Source: an uncultured Mycoplasmatota bacterium (lineage in GTDB: Bacteria; Bacillota_I; Bacilli_A; RF39; UBA660). From it: 64,000 bases of DNA. Of this stretch, positions 24,101-34,095 are shown piece after piece. Location of the stretch: positions 44,575-108,574 of the forward strand of contig URLV01000001.1 in the NCBI GenBank assembly GCA_900548725.1, in the 5' to 3' direction. Each line of letters opens with the position of its first letter. Position 1 is the first letter of the stretch. The notes beneath the pieces are model-generated. The model saw nothing but the letters and a program-made list of their open reading frames with translations. It ran no database searches and was not told where the DNA came from. The position numbers and the translations under genes were made by a program.

Positions 24101-24847
24101 CTATATGTCAAAAATATCCATTATATTTTTATTAGAAATATTTGCCAAATCTTCCACACAAACTCCAGTATTATTTGATACAAAATCAACAATATCAATA
24201 ACATGGGTAGGATTATTTTTTTCACCTCTAAAAGGAACTGGTGCTAAGTAAGGGCTATCAGTTTCAAATACAACATTATCTACACCAATAGTTTTAATTA
24301 CTTCTATTAATTTACAATTTTTAAAAGTAATTATACCATTAATGCCAAGCTTATATCCTAATTTAATATACTCCTTAGCAACTTCTACACTTCCATTAAA
24401 ACAATGTATGACACCTTTTACATCATATTTTTTTAAAATACTAAGCATATCTCCAGTTGCTTCCCTAGAATGAATTATAACAGGTAAGTTTAATTTCCCA
24501 GCAAGTTCCAATTGCTTACATAAAACTTCTATCTGTTCTTCCTTATTATCCTTATTATAATAATAATCTAAACCAATTTCTCCTATCGCAACCATCTTAG
24601 GATTATCTTTATTTTTTATAATCAAGGCCATAACATTATCTATTTCATCTAAATCATTTTCTGGATGTAATCCAATAGCACAATACATATTAGAATACCT
24701 TTTTGATAAATCTAATACTTCTAAAGAAGTTTTAAAATCACATGCGTTATTTATAATCCTATCAACATTACTAGAATTAATTTTTTTCATTATATCATCA
24801 ACATCATAATATTCTTCATATATATGACAATGTGTATCAGTAAACAT
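24101..24847 (-). CDS. tatD: TatD-family metal-dependent hydrolase
   Basis: The 248-residue TIM-barrel enzyme has FTDTHCHIYEE (metal ligands HxH near residues 6-8), AIGEIGLDYYY with the ligand Glu, LPVIIHSREATGDML, GVIHCFNGSVE and VVFETDSPYLAPVPFRG. TatD proteins are Mg-dependent DNases or deoxyribonucleases (YabD in Bacillus). All ligand motifs are intact. It lies between the 3D-domain gene and spoVT. Confidence 0.93.
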   Translation of the reverse strand: MFTDTHCHIYEEYYDVDDIMKKINSSNVDRIINNACDFKTSLEVLDLSKRYSNMYCAIGLHPENDLDEIDNVMALIIKNKDNPKMVAIGEIGLDYYYNKDNKEEQIEVLCKQLELAGKLNLPVIIHSREATGDMLSILKKYDVKGVIHCFNGSVEVAKEYIKLGYKLGINGIITFKNCKLIEVIKTIGVDNVVFETDSPYLAPVPFRGEKNNPTHVIDIVDFVSNNTGVCVEDLANISNKNIMDIFDI

Positions 24848-24897
24848 AATAATATCACCAAAAAAATTATATAATAAAAAAAGAATATTGCCAATTA

Positions 24898-25386
24898 TTA
24901 ATTAATATAATCTATCAATATATTAACAATATCTTTATATATTTCATTATTATCTATCTTTTCATCACTAACAAATACTATATATCCATACAAAACACTA
25001 TCATTTATTAGTTGAAAACTTCTTACATATCCACATAATTTAATATTATTATTAAATTCTAACTCTACTTTCTCTTGATTTAATAACAATTCATTTATAT
25101 CATTTTTCAATGTAGAATCAGTATTAATATCAATTATATTTGAAGAAACAACATCACTACCGTTTGTTATAAAAGCATTTACATTATTATATTTATAAAT
25201 ATAATTTAAAACTTTATCTAATTTATCCTTTATTAACAATATACCACCAGTTTTTTTAACAATAATATTATCTCCTTCAATATACAATTCTAATTCATCA
25301 AAATTTTTTATTTTAAAAGTATTTCTTATTTGTTTAGGAATAACAATTCTTCCCAATTCATCAATTCTTTTCTTAAAAGTATTCAA
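24898..25386 (-). CDS. spoVT: stage V sporulation regulator SpoVT (AbrB family)
   Basis: About 162 residues. The N-terminal AbrB swapped-hairpin domain is clear (KKRIDELGRIVIPKQIRNTF, FDELELYIEGDNIIVKK). The C-terminal GAF-like half (about 60-162) matches SpoVT's regulatory domain. SpoVT tunes forespore sigma-G genes. Its place directly downstream of mfd is as in Bacillus. A TTG at 25386 fits the GGTGA site; a GTG at 25395 is the alternative. Confidence 0.85.
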   Translation of the reverse strand: MNTFKKRIDELGRIVIPKQIRNTFKIKNFDELELYIEGDNIIVKKTGGILLIKDKLDKVLNYIYKYNNVNAFITNGSDVVSSNIIDINTDSTLKNDINELLLNQEKVELEFNNNIKLCGYVRSFQLINDSVLYGYIVFVSDEKIDNNEIYKDIVNILIDYIN

Positions 25387-25419
25387 ACTTATCACCAGTA
25401 TTATTATGAAAAATTATAA

Positions 25420-28400
25420 TTATTTTATACAACTTTTAACTAGTAATAACAAATCTAATAAATCTTTTACATAATCCCCTTTTCTATTTAATATACTAAG
25501 TGAAATTATAATTTTTTTATTAACATATTTCAATCTAAATTTTGGATTAATAGTATATATTTGTAAAAATAATTTTTCTCCATCGATCATATCAGAAATA
25601 TTTGTTGGTAATTCAATTTCAACATTACTTCCAATATATTTTATATTAATAATCTTCATATCATCAGCAATACTTTGAAACCATTCTTCATACATATAAT
25701 TAATAATATCATCACTTAATTTACCAAATCTATCTTCTAATTCATTCTTAACATTAGTAAAACTTTCCTTAGAATCAATTTCATTTATTAATTTATGTAT
25801 TTCTATTCTAATAGATTCATCATCAACATAATCTTTTGAAATAGAAGTATTAACATTAAGTAAAGTTTTCTCATTATCATTTTCTTCTTTAACATTAATA
25901 CCTTTTAATTTATTTACTTCTTCATTAACCATATCCATATATAAATCAATTCCAATAGAACTAATAAATCCAGATTGTGTACTTCCTAAAAGTTCTCCGG
26001 CACCACGAATAGATAAATCTCTCATTGCAATTTTATATCCACTACCAAGTTCTGTAAAATCTCTAATAGTTTGTAAACGTTTAATTGCAATATCATTTAA
26101 CATTTTATCTTTTTCATACATCATATAAGCATATGCAATTCTATCACTTCTACCAACTCTACCACGTATTTGGTATAACTGACTTAAACCAAATCTATCT
26201 GCATTTTTAATAATTAATGTATTAACATTAGGTATATCTATACCAGTCTCTATTATAGTAGTACAAATAAGTACATTATATTTTCCATCTACAAAATCAC
26301 TAACAACTTTATCCAAATGATTTTTATCCATTCTACCATGTGCTAAACATATTTCTGCTTCAGGAACTAAATTTTTAATCTTTTCATATTCACTTTCCAA
26401 TTTTTCAATATTATTTATCAAAACATAAACTTGACCATCACGTGATAATTCTTTATATATTGCCTCTTTTAATAAATAATCATTTTCTTCTACAACATAA
26501 GTTTGAACTGGAAATCTATTTATTGGAGGAGTATCTATTATAGACATATCCTTTACACCACTCATCGCTAGTTTTAAAGTTCTTGGAATTGGTGTAGCAG
26601 AAAGTGTCAAAACGTTTACATTATTTCTCATTTGTTTGATTTTTTCTTTTTGACTAACACCAAAACGTTGTTCTTCATCAATTACTAATAAACCTAAATT
26701 TTTAAATTTAATATTTTGATTTAATATTTTATGTGTGCCAATAACTATATCAATAGTACCTTTCTCCAATCCATCAATAATTCTATTAAAATCTTTTGTA
26801 GAAGTAAACCTATTTAAAAGTTCAATATTTACAGGAAAATGTCTAAATCTTTTAATAGCATTTTCATATTGCTGTTTAGATAATATAGTAGTCGGACAAA
26901 GATATGCAACCTGCCTATTGTTCATAACTGTTCTAAACATTGCTCTCATAGCAACTTCTGTTTTACCAAAACCAACATCACCACAAAGTAATCTATCCAT
27001 AGGTTTAGAGCTAGATAAATCATTTAATATATCTTTAATTGACTTTGTTTGATCTGGAGTTTCTTCATATTCAAAATCATTTTTAAATATTTCTTCTTCT
27101 GGCGTTTCAACATATCTATCTCCTACAACAAGTTCTCTTTCAGCATATAGCTTAATTAATTCACCAGAAATATCCTGAATTTTACTCCTAGCTCTCGCTT
27201 TCGCTTTCGCCCAATTATTACTATTTAAACTATTTAATTTAGGACTAGCTGTATCACTATCACTATATTTATAAATAGTTTCTATTTTACTAGCAGGAAC
27301 ATATATTTTATCATTGCCTGCATAAGTTATTAATAAATAATCTTTCTTAATTCCATTATTCTCTAAAGTCACTAAACCTTGATATTGACCAATTCCATGC
27401 ACAACGTGTACAATATAATCACCTTTTTTTAAATCATCAAAACCTTTAATCTTTCTACCAATATTATAATGATTTATAAATACGGACTTTTTCTTTACAT
27501 TTTCTATATCATATTCACTAATTACAATATATTTATCAAAAACGAAACCAAATTCAATATCTTGTTTTACAATGTTTACTCTGTTTTCATACTCTCCTTC
27601 AAATGAAATATCATTTCCAAACAAAGATATTATTTTATTAATTAAATTTTCATTAGTCATCATAAAAATTATAATATACTCACTTTTCATCTTATTTACA
27701 TAGTCACATAAATTTTCATAATTATTATTAAAATTTATAACATTCTTAGATTTATATTTAACAACATCTTTACATATAGGACTATCGTCAAATGAATTAA
27801 TATATATTTTATTATCGATAATCATATTATTAAAACTACTAAAATAATTATCTCCAATATTAAATTCTTGTTTATTATCAACATATGATTGATACGAATT
27901 TAGTATTTTTTTATAATCAACAAAAAAGACTTGAACATCATCTAATTTATCTATTATATTTTCATGATTATCAGAAGCTTCATCACTAAAACTATATAAT
28001 GTAAACTCTCCTATAGTTTTTTTAGATATTTGACTTTCAACATCAAAATATCTTATAGAATCTATATCATCACCAAAGAATTCTATTCTTATCCCCATAT
28101 CTGATTCTATTGGAAAAACATCAATAATAAAATTTCTAACCGCATATTCCCCTGTAGTTGTCACTAAATTTGTCTTTACATAAGAATTATCCTCTAAAAA
28201 TTTTATTATTTCATTTCTCTTAGTATTAAAATTAACTTTTAATTTTTTAATATCTTTGTCTATTTTCTTTAAAAAACCCGACAAGTTAGTTATGACTATC
28301 TGTTTGTTATTTGAAATTTTATTTAAAGTATCAATTCTAGCAACACGTAAATCTGGACTAGCACTTATCGCTAATACAGTTGCAAATTCATCCATGGGAA

Positions 28401-28590
28401 AAAGGCATACATTCTCATTTCTCTTTTGTATTCCTTTATAAATATTATTAGCATCATATAAAGACTCAGCAACTACTAAAACACTTTTATTATATTTTTC
28501 ATAATAATTTAATATATATTCGTTAATTAATGAATTATTGAGTCCCGAAACAGTTAATTCATTTTCGTATTTAAAAATATTGCCCCACAT
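25420..28590 (-). CDS. mfd: transcription-repair coupling factor Mfd
   Basis: A full-length Mfd of about 1056 residues. The N-terminus is UvrB-like (FPMDEFATVLAISASPDLRV). The RNA-polymerase-interacting domain has GDYIVHVVHGIGQYQGLVTL. The translocase motor has LLCGDVGFGKTEVAMRAMFR (Walker A), LLVIDEEQRFGVSQKEK (Walker B) and LSATPIPRTLKLAMSG, then QIRGRVGRSDR. The TRCF C-terminal domain is present. It removes stalled RNA polymerase and recruits UvrA. The ATG at 28590 has GGAAAGTG; the ATG 15 bases upstream has no ribosome site. The gene overlaps or abuts pth. Confidence 0.97.
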   Translation of the reverse strand: MWGNIFKYENELTVSGLNNSLINEYILNYYEKYNKSVLVVAESLYDANNIYKGIQKRNENVCLFPMDEFATVLAISASPDLRVARIDTLNKISNNKQIVITNLSGFLKKIDKDIKKLKVNFNTKRNEIIKFLEDNSYVKTNLVTTTGEYAVRNFIIDVFPIESDMGIRIEFFGDDIDSIRYFDVESQISKKTIGEFTLYSFSDEASDNHENIIDKLDDVQVFFVDYKKILNSYQSYVDNKQEFNIGDNYFSSFNNMIIDNKIYINSFDDSPICKDVVKYKSKNVINFNNNYENLCDYVNKMKSEYIIIFMMTNENLINKIISLFGNDISFEGEYENRVNIVKQDIEFGFVFDKYIVISEYDIENVKKKSVFINHYNIGRKIKGFDDLKKGDYIVHVVHGIGQYQGLVTLENNGIKKDYLLITYAGNDKIYVPASKIETIYKYSDSDTASPKLNSLNSNNWAKAKARARSKIQDISGELIKLYAERELVVGDRYVETPEEEIFKNDFEYEETPDQTKSIKDILNDLSSSKPMDRLLCGDVGFGKTEVAMRAMFRTVMNNRQVAYLCPTTILSKQQYENAIKRFRHFPVNIELLNRFTSTKDFNRIIDGLEKGTIDIVIGTHKILNQNIKFKNLGLLVIDEEQRFGVSQKEKIKQMRNNVNVLTLSATPIPRTLKLAMSGVKDMSIIDTPPINRFPVQTYVVEENDYLLKEAIYKELSRDGQVYVLINNIEKLESEYEKIKNLVPEAEICLAHGRMDKNHLDKVVSDFVDGKYNVLICTTIIETGIDIPNVNTLIIKNADRFGLSQLYQIRGRVGRSDRIAYAYMMYEKDKMLNDIAIKRLQTIRDFTELGSGYKIAMRDLSIRGAGELLGSTQSGFISSIGIDLYMDMVNEEVNKLKGINVKEENDNEKTLLNVNTSISKDYVDDESIRIEIHKLINEIDSKESFTNVKNELEDRFGKLSDDIINYMYEEWFQSIADDMKIINIKYIGSNVEIELPTNISDMIDGEKLFLQIYTINPKFRLKYVNKKIIISLSILNRKGDYVKDLLDLLLLVKSCIK

Positions 28591-28594
28591 ATTA

Positions 28595-29140
28595 TCACTT
28601 TCCATTATATTTATTCATTACATACATATAATCATTATTTATAAAATCTAAAACAGCATTATTAATCTTTTGAAAATCTATTAAATCTAATTCACTTTTA
28701 CTAAATTTACCTAACACATAATCTATCACATCTTTTTTTAAATCAGATTTAATACCAATTTTCATTCTAAAAAAGCCATCACTATGTAAATTATTAATAA
28801 TTGATTTAATACCATTATGTCCACCACTACTACTATTTATTTTAAATTTTATAACACCTATCATCAAATCTAAATCATCTTGAATAACCATAACATCCTT
28901 CAAATCAATATCATAATATTTTACAAATTCACGTACACAATCTCCAGAATTATTCATAAAAGTCAACGGCTTTAAAAAAATAATCTTCTCGTGATCGTAA
29001 TTTTTTTCATAAAATAATCCATTAAATTTATTCTTAAAATTAACATTACCTAAAAAACTATCAATAGACATATATCCTATATTATGTCTAGTTTTATCAT
29101 ATTCTTTTCCTGGATTACCTAAACCAACTATTAATTTCAT
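28595..29140 (-). CDS. pth: peptidyl-tRNA hydrolase
   Basis: The 181-residue enzyme opens MKLIVGLGNPGKEYDKTRHN with the catalytic His20 and has KPLTFMNNSGDCVREF, VIQDDLDLMIGVIKFK and SSSGGHNGIKSIINNL. All active-site residues (Asn, His, Asp) of the family are present. It frees tRNA from prematurely released peptides (SpoVC in Bacillus). It overlaps the upstream methyltransferase gene by ATGA. Confidence 0.97.
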   Translation of the reverse strand: MKLIVGLGNPGKEYDKTRHNIGYMSIDSFLGNVNFKNKFNGLFYEKNYDHEKIIFLKPLTFMNNSGDCVREFVKYYDIDLKDVMVIQDDLDLMIGVIKFKINSSSGGHNGIKSIINNLHSDGFFRMKIGIKSDLKKDVIDYVLGKFSKSELDLIDFQKINNAVLDFINNDYMYVMNKYNGK

Positions 29141-29817
29141 TTTACACTCTCCAAATATTTATCTATATAAAGTGGTTTCAAAATTTTTAAATCATCCTTA
29201 CATTTATATTTTGCTTCAATCAACAAAAAACATGAATTAGAATTAATATTATCATAAACAAATTCTAACTTTCTTAAACCAAAATGATATTTTTTAAACA
29301 AATCTAAAATTTCAACCAATCTTTCAGGACGATGAACTAAATATATACAACCACTATCTCTTAAAATTTTACTAGCACAACTTATTATTTCTTCTAATGT
29401 AATACTAATTTCATGACGAGCAATCGCTTTTTCATCATTAACATTAATAACTGAGTTATTATTATACTTAAAATATGGCGGATTGCAAGTAACAATATCA
29501 AATTTATAATCAAAATAATCAACTATATCTTTAACATTAATATTTAAATAATTAATATTATTTATTTTATTTAAATTAATGCTTTTTATTCCTAAATCAT
29601 ATATTTTTTTTTGAATTTCAACACCAACAATATTTTTATCAAATTTTGTAGACAAAATCATTGGTATTGGAGCATTCCCAGAACAAAAATCAATAATGTT
29701 TTTTGTTCTAAGATTAATATCAACAAATTCAGCCAATAAAACAGAATCAATAGAAAATTTAAAAGCATCTTCATTTTGATATATTTTTAAATCATAATTT
29801 AATAAATCATTTATCAT
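29137..29817 (-). CDS. tRNA1(Val) adenine N6-methyltransferase family (TrmN6/YabB)
   Basis: This methyltransferase of about 226 residues begins INDLLNYDLKIYQNEDAFKF and continues SIDSVLLAEFV, the family opening. It then has NIIDFCSGNAPIPMILS (SAM motif), VTCNPPYFKYNN (NPPY, amino-methyltransferase catalytic motif) and ARHEISITLEEII. It probably methylates an adenine in tRNA. The ATG at 29817 is preferred; the preceding ribosome site is weak because the frame overlaps the ricT stop. Confidence 0.85.
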   Translation of the reverse strand: MINDLLNYDLKIYQNEDAFKFSIDSVLLAEFVDINLRTKNIIDFCSGNAPIPMILSTKFDKNIVGVEIQKKIYDLGIKSINLNKINNINYLNINVKDIVDYFDYKFDIVTCNPPYFKYNNNSVINVNDEKAIARHEISITLEEIISCASKILRDSGCIYLVHRPERLVEILDLFKKYHFGLRKLEFVYDNINSNSCFLLIEAKYKCKDDLKILKPLYIDKYLESVK

Positions 29818-30589
29818 TATAATCAACTACTTTTTCTTCACCATCAACATTTACATATGCTTTTTGATCTAGCACATCAATCTTAGTTACCTTACCGTTA
29901 GTTCCATCAATATCAATTTCAGAACCAATTTTCGGAAGATTTTTTCTCATACAAGTATAATTATCATCCTCATAAGATAAACAGCATAATAATCTCCCAC
30001 AGCAACCATTTATTTTACTTGGATTAAGAGATATATTTTGATTTTTAGCCATATTTATGGAAATACCATCCATTGAATTTTTAAAAGTTTTACAACAAAA
30101 TGGTAAACCACATGGCCCAATTCCTCCAATTTCGCGAGCTTTATCTCTAACTCCAACCTGGTGAAGTTCAATATGAGTTTTATATTTAGAAGCAAGATAT
30201 TTTACTAAATCCCTAAAATCAACTCTATCATCTGCGGTAAAATTAAATATAAGTTGTTTTTTATCAAATGTATACATAGCATCTATAAGTTTCATAGGAA
30301 TATCATCATCTAAAATTTTCTTTTTAGTCTCTTCAAAAACAATATTAGCATCTTTTAAATTTTTTAAATAAAAATCATAATCTTTCTTAGTAGCCTTTTT
30401 CTCAATTTTTTTTATTTCAGTTTTTAGGTTATCAGTATCAATATCAATATTAATATCACTTACAATACCCAATTGGATACCTTTATCAGTTTCCACTAAT
30501 ACATAGTCATCTTTAGATAATACAATATCATTATCATCAAAATAATATCCACGACCATCTTTCTTAAATTTAATAGAAACTATACTCAT
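29807..30589 (-). CDS. ricT: PSP1-domain protein RicT (YaaT)
   Basis: The 260-residue PSP1 protein includes IELHQVGVRDKAREIGGIGP, then CGLPFCCKTF, NQNISLNPSKINGCCGRLLC and CLSYEDDNY. The conserved cysteines match the Fe-S ligands of the RicA/F/T (Y) complex that modulates RNase Y, and indirectly sporulation and competence, in Bacillus. The gene sits upstream of holB with a four-base overlap, as in Bacillus. Confidence 0.92.
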   Translation of the reverse strand: MSIVSIKFKKDGRGYYFDDNDIVLSKDDYVLVETDKGIQLGIVSDINIDIDTDNLKTEIKKIEKKATKKDYDFYLKNLKDANIVFEETKKKILDDDIPMKLIDAMYTFDKKQLIFNFTADDRVDFRDLVKYLASKYKTHIELHQVGVRDKAREIGGIGPCGLPFCCKTFKNSMDGISINMAKNQNISLNPSKINGCCGRLLCCLSYEDDNYTCMRKNLPKIGSEIDIDGTNGKVTKIDVLDQKAYVNVDGEEKVVDYNDK

Positions 30590-31314
30590 TTATCTCTACC
30601 TCCTAACAAAACATAATCAAAAACGTAATCAACATTAACATTACAATTCAATAATATTATAGCATCATTTAATAATTTTATTTTATTTAAATTATCTAAA
30701 TTCAAATCACTTTCATAATAATGCAAAAGTAGTCCTTTAAACATTTCAATTAATTCATTACGTTCAATTTTTTCAAAAATCTTTTTGATTTTTATAAGAG
30801 AATAAAACTTATTATTATCAAATAAATTTTTTTCTAACAATTCATAATCATTTGTATTACTTTTATCTTCAACCTTATAAAAAATATTAACTATTTGACA
30901 CCTACTTTTAATAGTTGGTAAAACAGCATCTAAATTATCCGTTATAAAAAATGCGATTACACCATCCATAGGCTCTTCTAAAAATTTTAATATCAAATTA
31001 GCACTAGATGAATTAAGTTTATGCGCTTCCTCCACTAAATAAACTCTATAATCATTAATGTATGAAGTATTTTGAAAAAAATTTTTTAATTCCAACATAT
31101 CATCTTTCAAAATTTGTTTTTTCTCATTTCTACTTATAGTAACAAAATCTGATTGAATCAAATTTAAGTTATGTGTTTTAAATAATTTTTTTACCAATGA
31201 CAAAACATCTTTTTGACAACTAAAAAAATCATTTGTATAAAAAATATACGAATGAGAATTTTTTTTATTAATAAATTCATTATCAATTTCTTCAAATTTC
31301 AACGATTTAAACAC
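30586..31314 (-). CDS. holB: DNA polymerase III delta-prime subunit
   Basis: The 242-residue clamp-loader subunit has the pattern HSYIFYTNDFFSCQKDVLSL, YRVYLVEEAHKLNSSSANLI and LKFLEEPMDGVIAFFITDNL (SRC motif in LPTIKSRCQI). As usual for delta-prime, no functional Walker A is seen. The start is a GTG at 31314 behind AGGTGG, coupled to the bofA stop (TAATG). Confidence 0.88.
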   Translation of the reverse strand: MFKSLKFEEIDNEFINKKNSHSYIFYTNDFFSCQKDVLSLVKKLFKTHNLNLIQSDFVTISRNEKKQILKDDMLELKNFFQNTSYINDYRVYLVEEAHKLNSSSANLILKFLEEPMDGVIAFFITDNLDAVLPTIKSRCQIVNIFYKVEDKSNTNDYELLEKNLFDNNKFYSLIKIKKIFEKIERNELIEMFKGLLLHYYESDLNLDNLNKIKLLNDAIILLNCNVNVDYVFDYVLLGGRDK

Positions 31315-31315
31315 A

Positions 31316-31492
31316 TTACCACCTACTTAAAAATAATAATAATATTAATCCAGGAAACTTAAAAATATATACAATAAATATAGTAAATATATTAATCGGA
31401 ATATTCAAATTAAGTTTAGATAAAAATATATTAATTGCAAATAAATATAATATTGAAAAGAAAAGATTTTTTATTATTTTATAAAATTTCAT
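31316..31492 (-). CDS. bofA: BofA-like pro-sigma-K processing regulator
   Basis: A 58-residue membrane peptide starting MKFYKIIKNLFFSILYLFAI, with two hydrophobic helices and the BofA ending pattern INIFTIFIVYIFKFPGLILL, then LLFLSRW. BofA holds the SpoIVFB protease inactive until the forespore signals. It lies between recR and holB, near where bofA follows recR in Bacillus. The ATG follows a TAGGTGAT site. At 58 residues it is shorter than the 87 of Bacillus BofA, lacking part of the N-terminus. Confidence 0.75.
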   Translation of the reverse strand: MKFYKIIKNLFFSILYLFAINIFLSKLNLNIPINIFTIFIVYIFKFPGLILLLFLSRW

Positions 31493-31525
31493 TTAATCAC
31501 CTATAAAATAATATGCAAAAAAACT

Positions 31526-32122
31526 TTAAATATCTTTTCTATCTTGCAATGCTCTATCTAAAGTAATAGAATCTAAATAATCTATTTCTACACCCATAGG
31601 AATACCATAGGATAATCTAGTTATTCTAACATCTAGAGTTTCCAATATTTTCTTTAAATACATCGTAGTTGCTTCACCTTCAATAGAAGGTTTTAAAGCA
31701 ATAATTATTTCTTTATCACCTTTAATTTTTGACAACCTACTAATCAAAGAATCAATATTAAGTTCATCTGGTGTTATACCATCAATAGGAGATATAACAC
31801 CATTTAATACATGGTATTTTCCATCATAATTTCCAGTTTTTTCAAACATGAAAACGCTTTTATAATCTTCAACTACACAAATTAAGTTATTCCTTCTATA
31901 CTGAGACTCACAAATGTTACAAATATCATGATCAGTAATATGTCCGCAAATTTTACATCTCCTAATATTGTTTTTTAAATCAACAACATACTTAGAAAAA
32001 TTATTAACATCTTCCAAAGACATATCCAATATAGACAAGGATAAACGTTCTGCAGTCTTTTCACCAATACCACTGAATTTTTTAAAAGATTCTATAGTTT
32101 TGGTTAAAATATCTGGATACAT
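31526..32122 (-). CDS. recR: recombination mediator RecR
   Basis: The 198-residue protein is a complete RecR: the HhH region FSGIGEKTAERLSLSILDMS, the four-cysteine zinc finger CKICGHITDHDICNIC, a Toprim domain (LICVVEDYKSVFMFEKTGNY) and TRLSYGIPMGVEIDYLDSIT near the end. It loads RecA in the RecFOR pathway. Its ATG overlaps the ybaB stop by one base. Confidence 0.97.
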   Translation of the reverse strand: MYPDILTKTIESFKKFSGIGEKTAERLSLSILDMSLEDVNNFSKYVVDLKNNIRRCKICGHITDHDICNICESQYRRNNLICVVEDYKSVFMFEKTGNYDGKYHVLNGVISPIDGITPDELNIDSLISRLSKIKGDKEIIIALKPSIEGEATTMYLKKILETLDVRITRLSYGIPMGVEIDYLDSITLDRALQDRKDI

Positions 32123-32421
32123 TAGAACAATCCACCTGCCAACTTGCCATACATACCCATCTTTTTATCTATTTCTTTATTAATTTTAGATATAGCATCA
32201 TCAAAAGCAATTTTTATCATATCTTCCAAACATTCTAAATCTTCTGAATCCATATCATTTTTATTTTTTATTTCTACTTTAACAATTGTTTTATCTCCTT
32301 TTAAAGTAATATTAACCCATTCACTCTCACCAACAAAAATCATACTATTTAATTCATCTTGTTTTTTTTGTATATCCTTTTGCATTTTTTGAGCTTGAGC
32401 CATCAAATTATTCATATTCAT
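32122..32421 (-). CDS. YbaB/EbfC nucleoid-associated protein
   Basis: The 99-residue protein begins MNMNNLMAQAQKMQKDIQKK and has the family core VNITLKGDKTIVKVEIKNKN and LECLEDMIKIAFDDAISKIN. YbaB proteins bind DNA as dimers. Its place between dnaX and recR is nearly universal in bacteria (YaaK in Bacillus). Confidence 0.95.
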   Translation of the reverse strand: MNMNNLMAQAQKMQKDIQKKQDELNSMIFVGESEWVNITLKGDKTIVKVEIKNKNDMDSEDLECLEDMIKIAFDDAISKINKEIDKKMGMYGKLAGGLF

Positions 32422-32436
32422 TTTATCTTATCTCTC

Positions 32437-34053
32437 CTAACTTATTTCTACTATATTATCACCAAATAAATCATCGGCTATGTTTTTTGCCTTCGAATCT
32501 GATTCATTGTTTATTATATCATTTTCATCTAAATATTTATATACTTTATTCTTATTATCTATAAATTTTTGCTTTTCAACATTCCATTCATTTATAGATA
32601 GAGCAATAAATTTATAGTTTGAATTATTTGCTTCATTATATTTAACTTCAATCGTTTCAATATTATTATTAAATAAAATAGCTTCGTTATCACTTTTAAA
32701 AGAAAATATAACATTTGTAGATGATACAACTTCTACGTTAGCTGTTTCAATATATCCTAGCAAACTATAATCATTTTCAAAATTTAAATCATTAAGTAAT
32801 TTATTCCAATTATTTTTAAAATTTATTTTATAATCTTTCGAAGCATCTACAAAGCTATTATTAATTCTTATATACTTTACATCTTCTATCTTTTTCTCAT
32901 TTTTATCTGAATTAATATTTAGATTATCAATATTATCATGAATAGAAATAAAATTTTCCATTTTTTTATTATTTTTAATATCTTTTTTCACATTTACATT
33001 TTCTTTACTTTGGGAAATATTCACATTATTATTTCCCGGGAAATAATTTAAAGTAAGTAATTCAATTTTTACTAATATAAATGGATTTATTAATGAATTA
33101 AAATTATTAACAACAGAATTTAATTTATTAATAATTAATTTTACATATTCAATTTCATCATATTTTATAATATTTTTTTCTATAATTTGTTTTAACAGAT
33201 AATTAACAAAATCATTTACAAAATTTAAAGGTGTAATTCCACTATTAGATATTTCATCTAATTTATTATTAATGAAATCAATATTTCCATCTTTTATATA
33301 ATCATACAATTCTTTTAATTTAGTATCACTAATTATACCAAAATTATCTTCAATTAATTTAGAATCAATTTCACAATCAAACTTTGAAATTTTATCCAAA
33401 TAACTTAATGCATCTCTTAAGCATCCATTTGATAATTTTACAATTTCATGTAAAGCATCATCCGTAATATGTATATTTTCTTTAGCACATATATTTTTCA
33501 AATGCTCAGTCATTTTCACTTCTGGAATTTTTGTAAAATCAAATCTTTGACATCTTGACATAACAGTCTCTGGTATTTTATTTATTTCAGTCGTTGCCAA
33601 AATAAAAATTACATGACTAGGAGGTTCTTCTAGAGTTTTCAAAAAAGCGTTCCAAGCACTATTTGACAACATATGAACTTCGTCTATAATATATATCTTA
33701 TATTTAGAATTATAAGGTGCAATTTTTACACTATCACGTAAAGTTCTTATTTCTTCAACACCATTATTACTAGCTGCATCTATTTCAATGATATCAGCTG
33801 ATTCATTATAAGTTTTGCACATTTCACATTCATCACAAGAGACACCACTAGAATTATTTAAACAATTCAATGTCTTGGCAAATATTTTAGCAGTACTAGT
33901 CTTTCCAGTTCCTCTCGGTCCAGTAAAAATGTAAGCATGCGCAATTTTATTAAGTTTAATAGAATTTATAAGAACATTTTTTATATTGTCTTGACCTACT
34001 AATTCTAAAAAGTTTTTAGGTCTATATTTTCTATAAAACACTTTATAATCCAT
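32437..34053 (-). CDS. dnaX: DNA polymerase III subunits gamma/tau
   Basis: The 538-residue protein has FRPKNFLELVGQ-like opening (KYRPKNFLELVGQDNIKNVL), Walker A FTGPRGTGKTSTAKIFAKTL, the zinc-binding CLNNSSGVSCDECEMC, Walker B IYIIDEVHMLSNSAWNAFLK and the SRC sensor TVMSRCQRFDF. It drives the clamp loader. The tau C-terminal part is short and Asn/Lys-rich. A Noc binding sequence (33031-33044) lies within the coding region. No obvious slippery heptamer for a gamma product was looked for beyond the AAA runs. Confidence 0.96.
   Translation of the reverse strand: MDYKVFYRKYRPKNFLELVGQDNIKNVLINSIKLNKIAHAYIFTGPRGTGKTSTAKIFAKTLNCLNNSSGVSCDECEMCKTYNESADIIEIDAASNNGVEEIRTLRDSVKIAPYNSKYKIYIIDEVHMLSNSAWNAFLKTLEEPPSHVIFILATTEINKIPETVMSRCQRFDFTKIPEVKMTEHLKNICAKENIHITDDALHEIVKLSNGCLRDALSYLDKISKFDCEIDSKLIEDNFGIISDTKLKELYDYIKDGNIDFINNKLDEISNSGITPLNFVNDFVNYLLKQIIEKNIIKYDEIEYVKLIINKLNSVVNNFNSLINPFILVKIELLTLNYFPGNNNVNISQSKENVNVKKDIKNNKKMENFISIHDNIDNLNINSDKNEKKIEDVKYIRINNSFVDASKDYKINFKNNWNKLLNDLNFENDYSLLGYIETANVEVVSSTNVIFSFKSDNEAILFNNNIETIEVKYNEANNSNYKFIALSINEWNVEKQKFIDNKNKVYKYLDENDIINNESDSKAKNIADDLFGDNIVEIS
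33031..33044. promoter_or_regulatory. Noc binding site (NBS)
   Basis: ATTTCCCGGGAAAT is the exact 14-bp consensus palindrome bound by the nucleoid occlusion protein Noc of Bacillus. It lies inside dnaX and is one of only two CCCGGG palindromes of this form noticed in this AT-rich window. Confidence 0.75.
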
Positions 34054-34095
34054 ACATAACCCTCCAATAATATTATAGCACAGATAAGATTTAAT

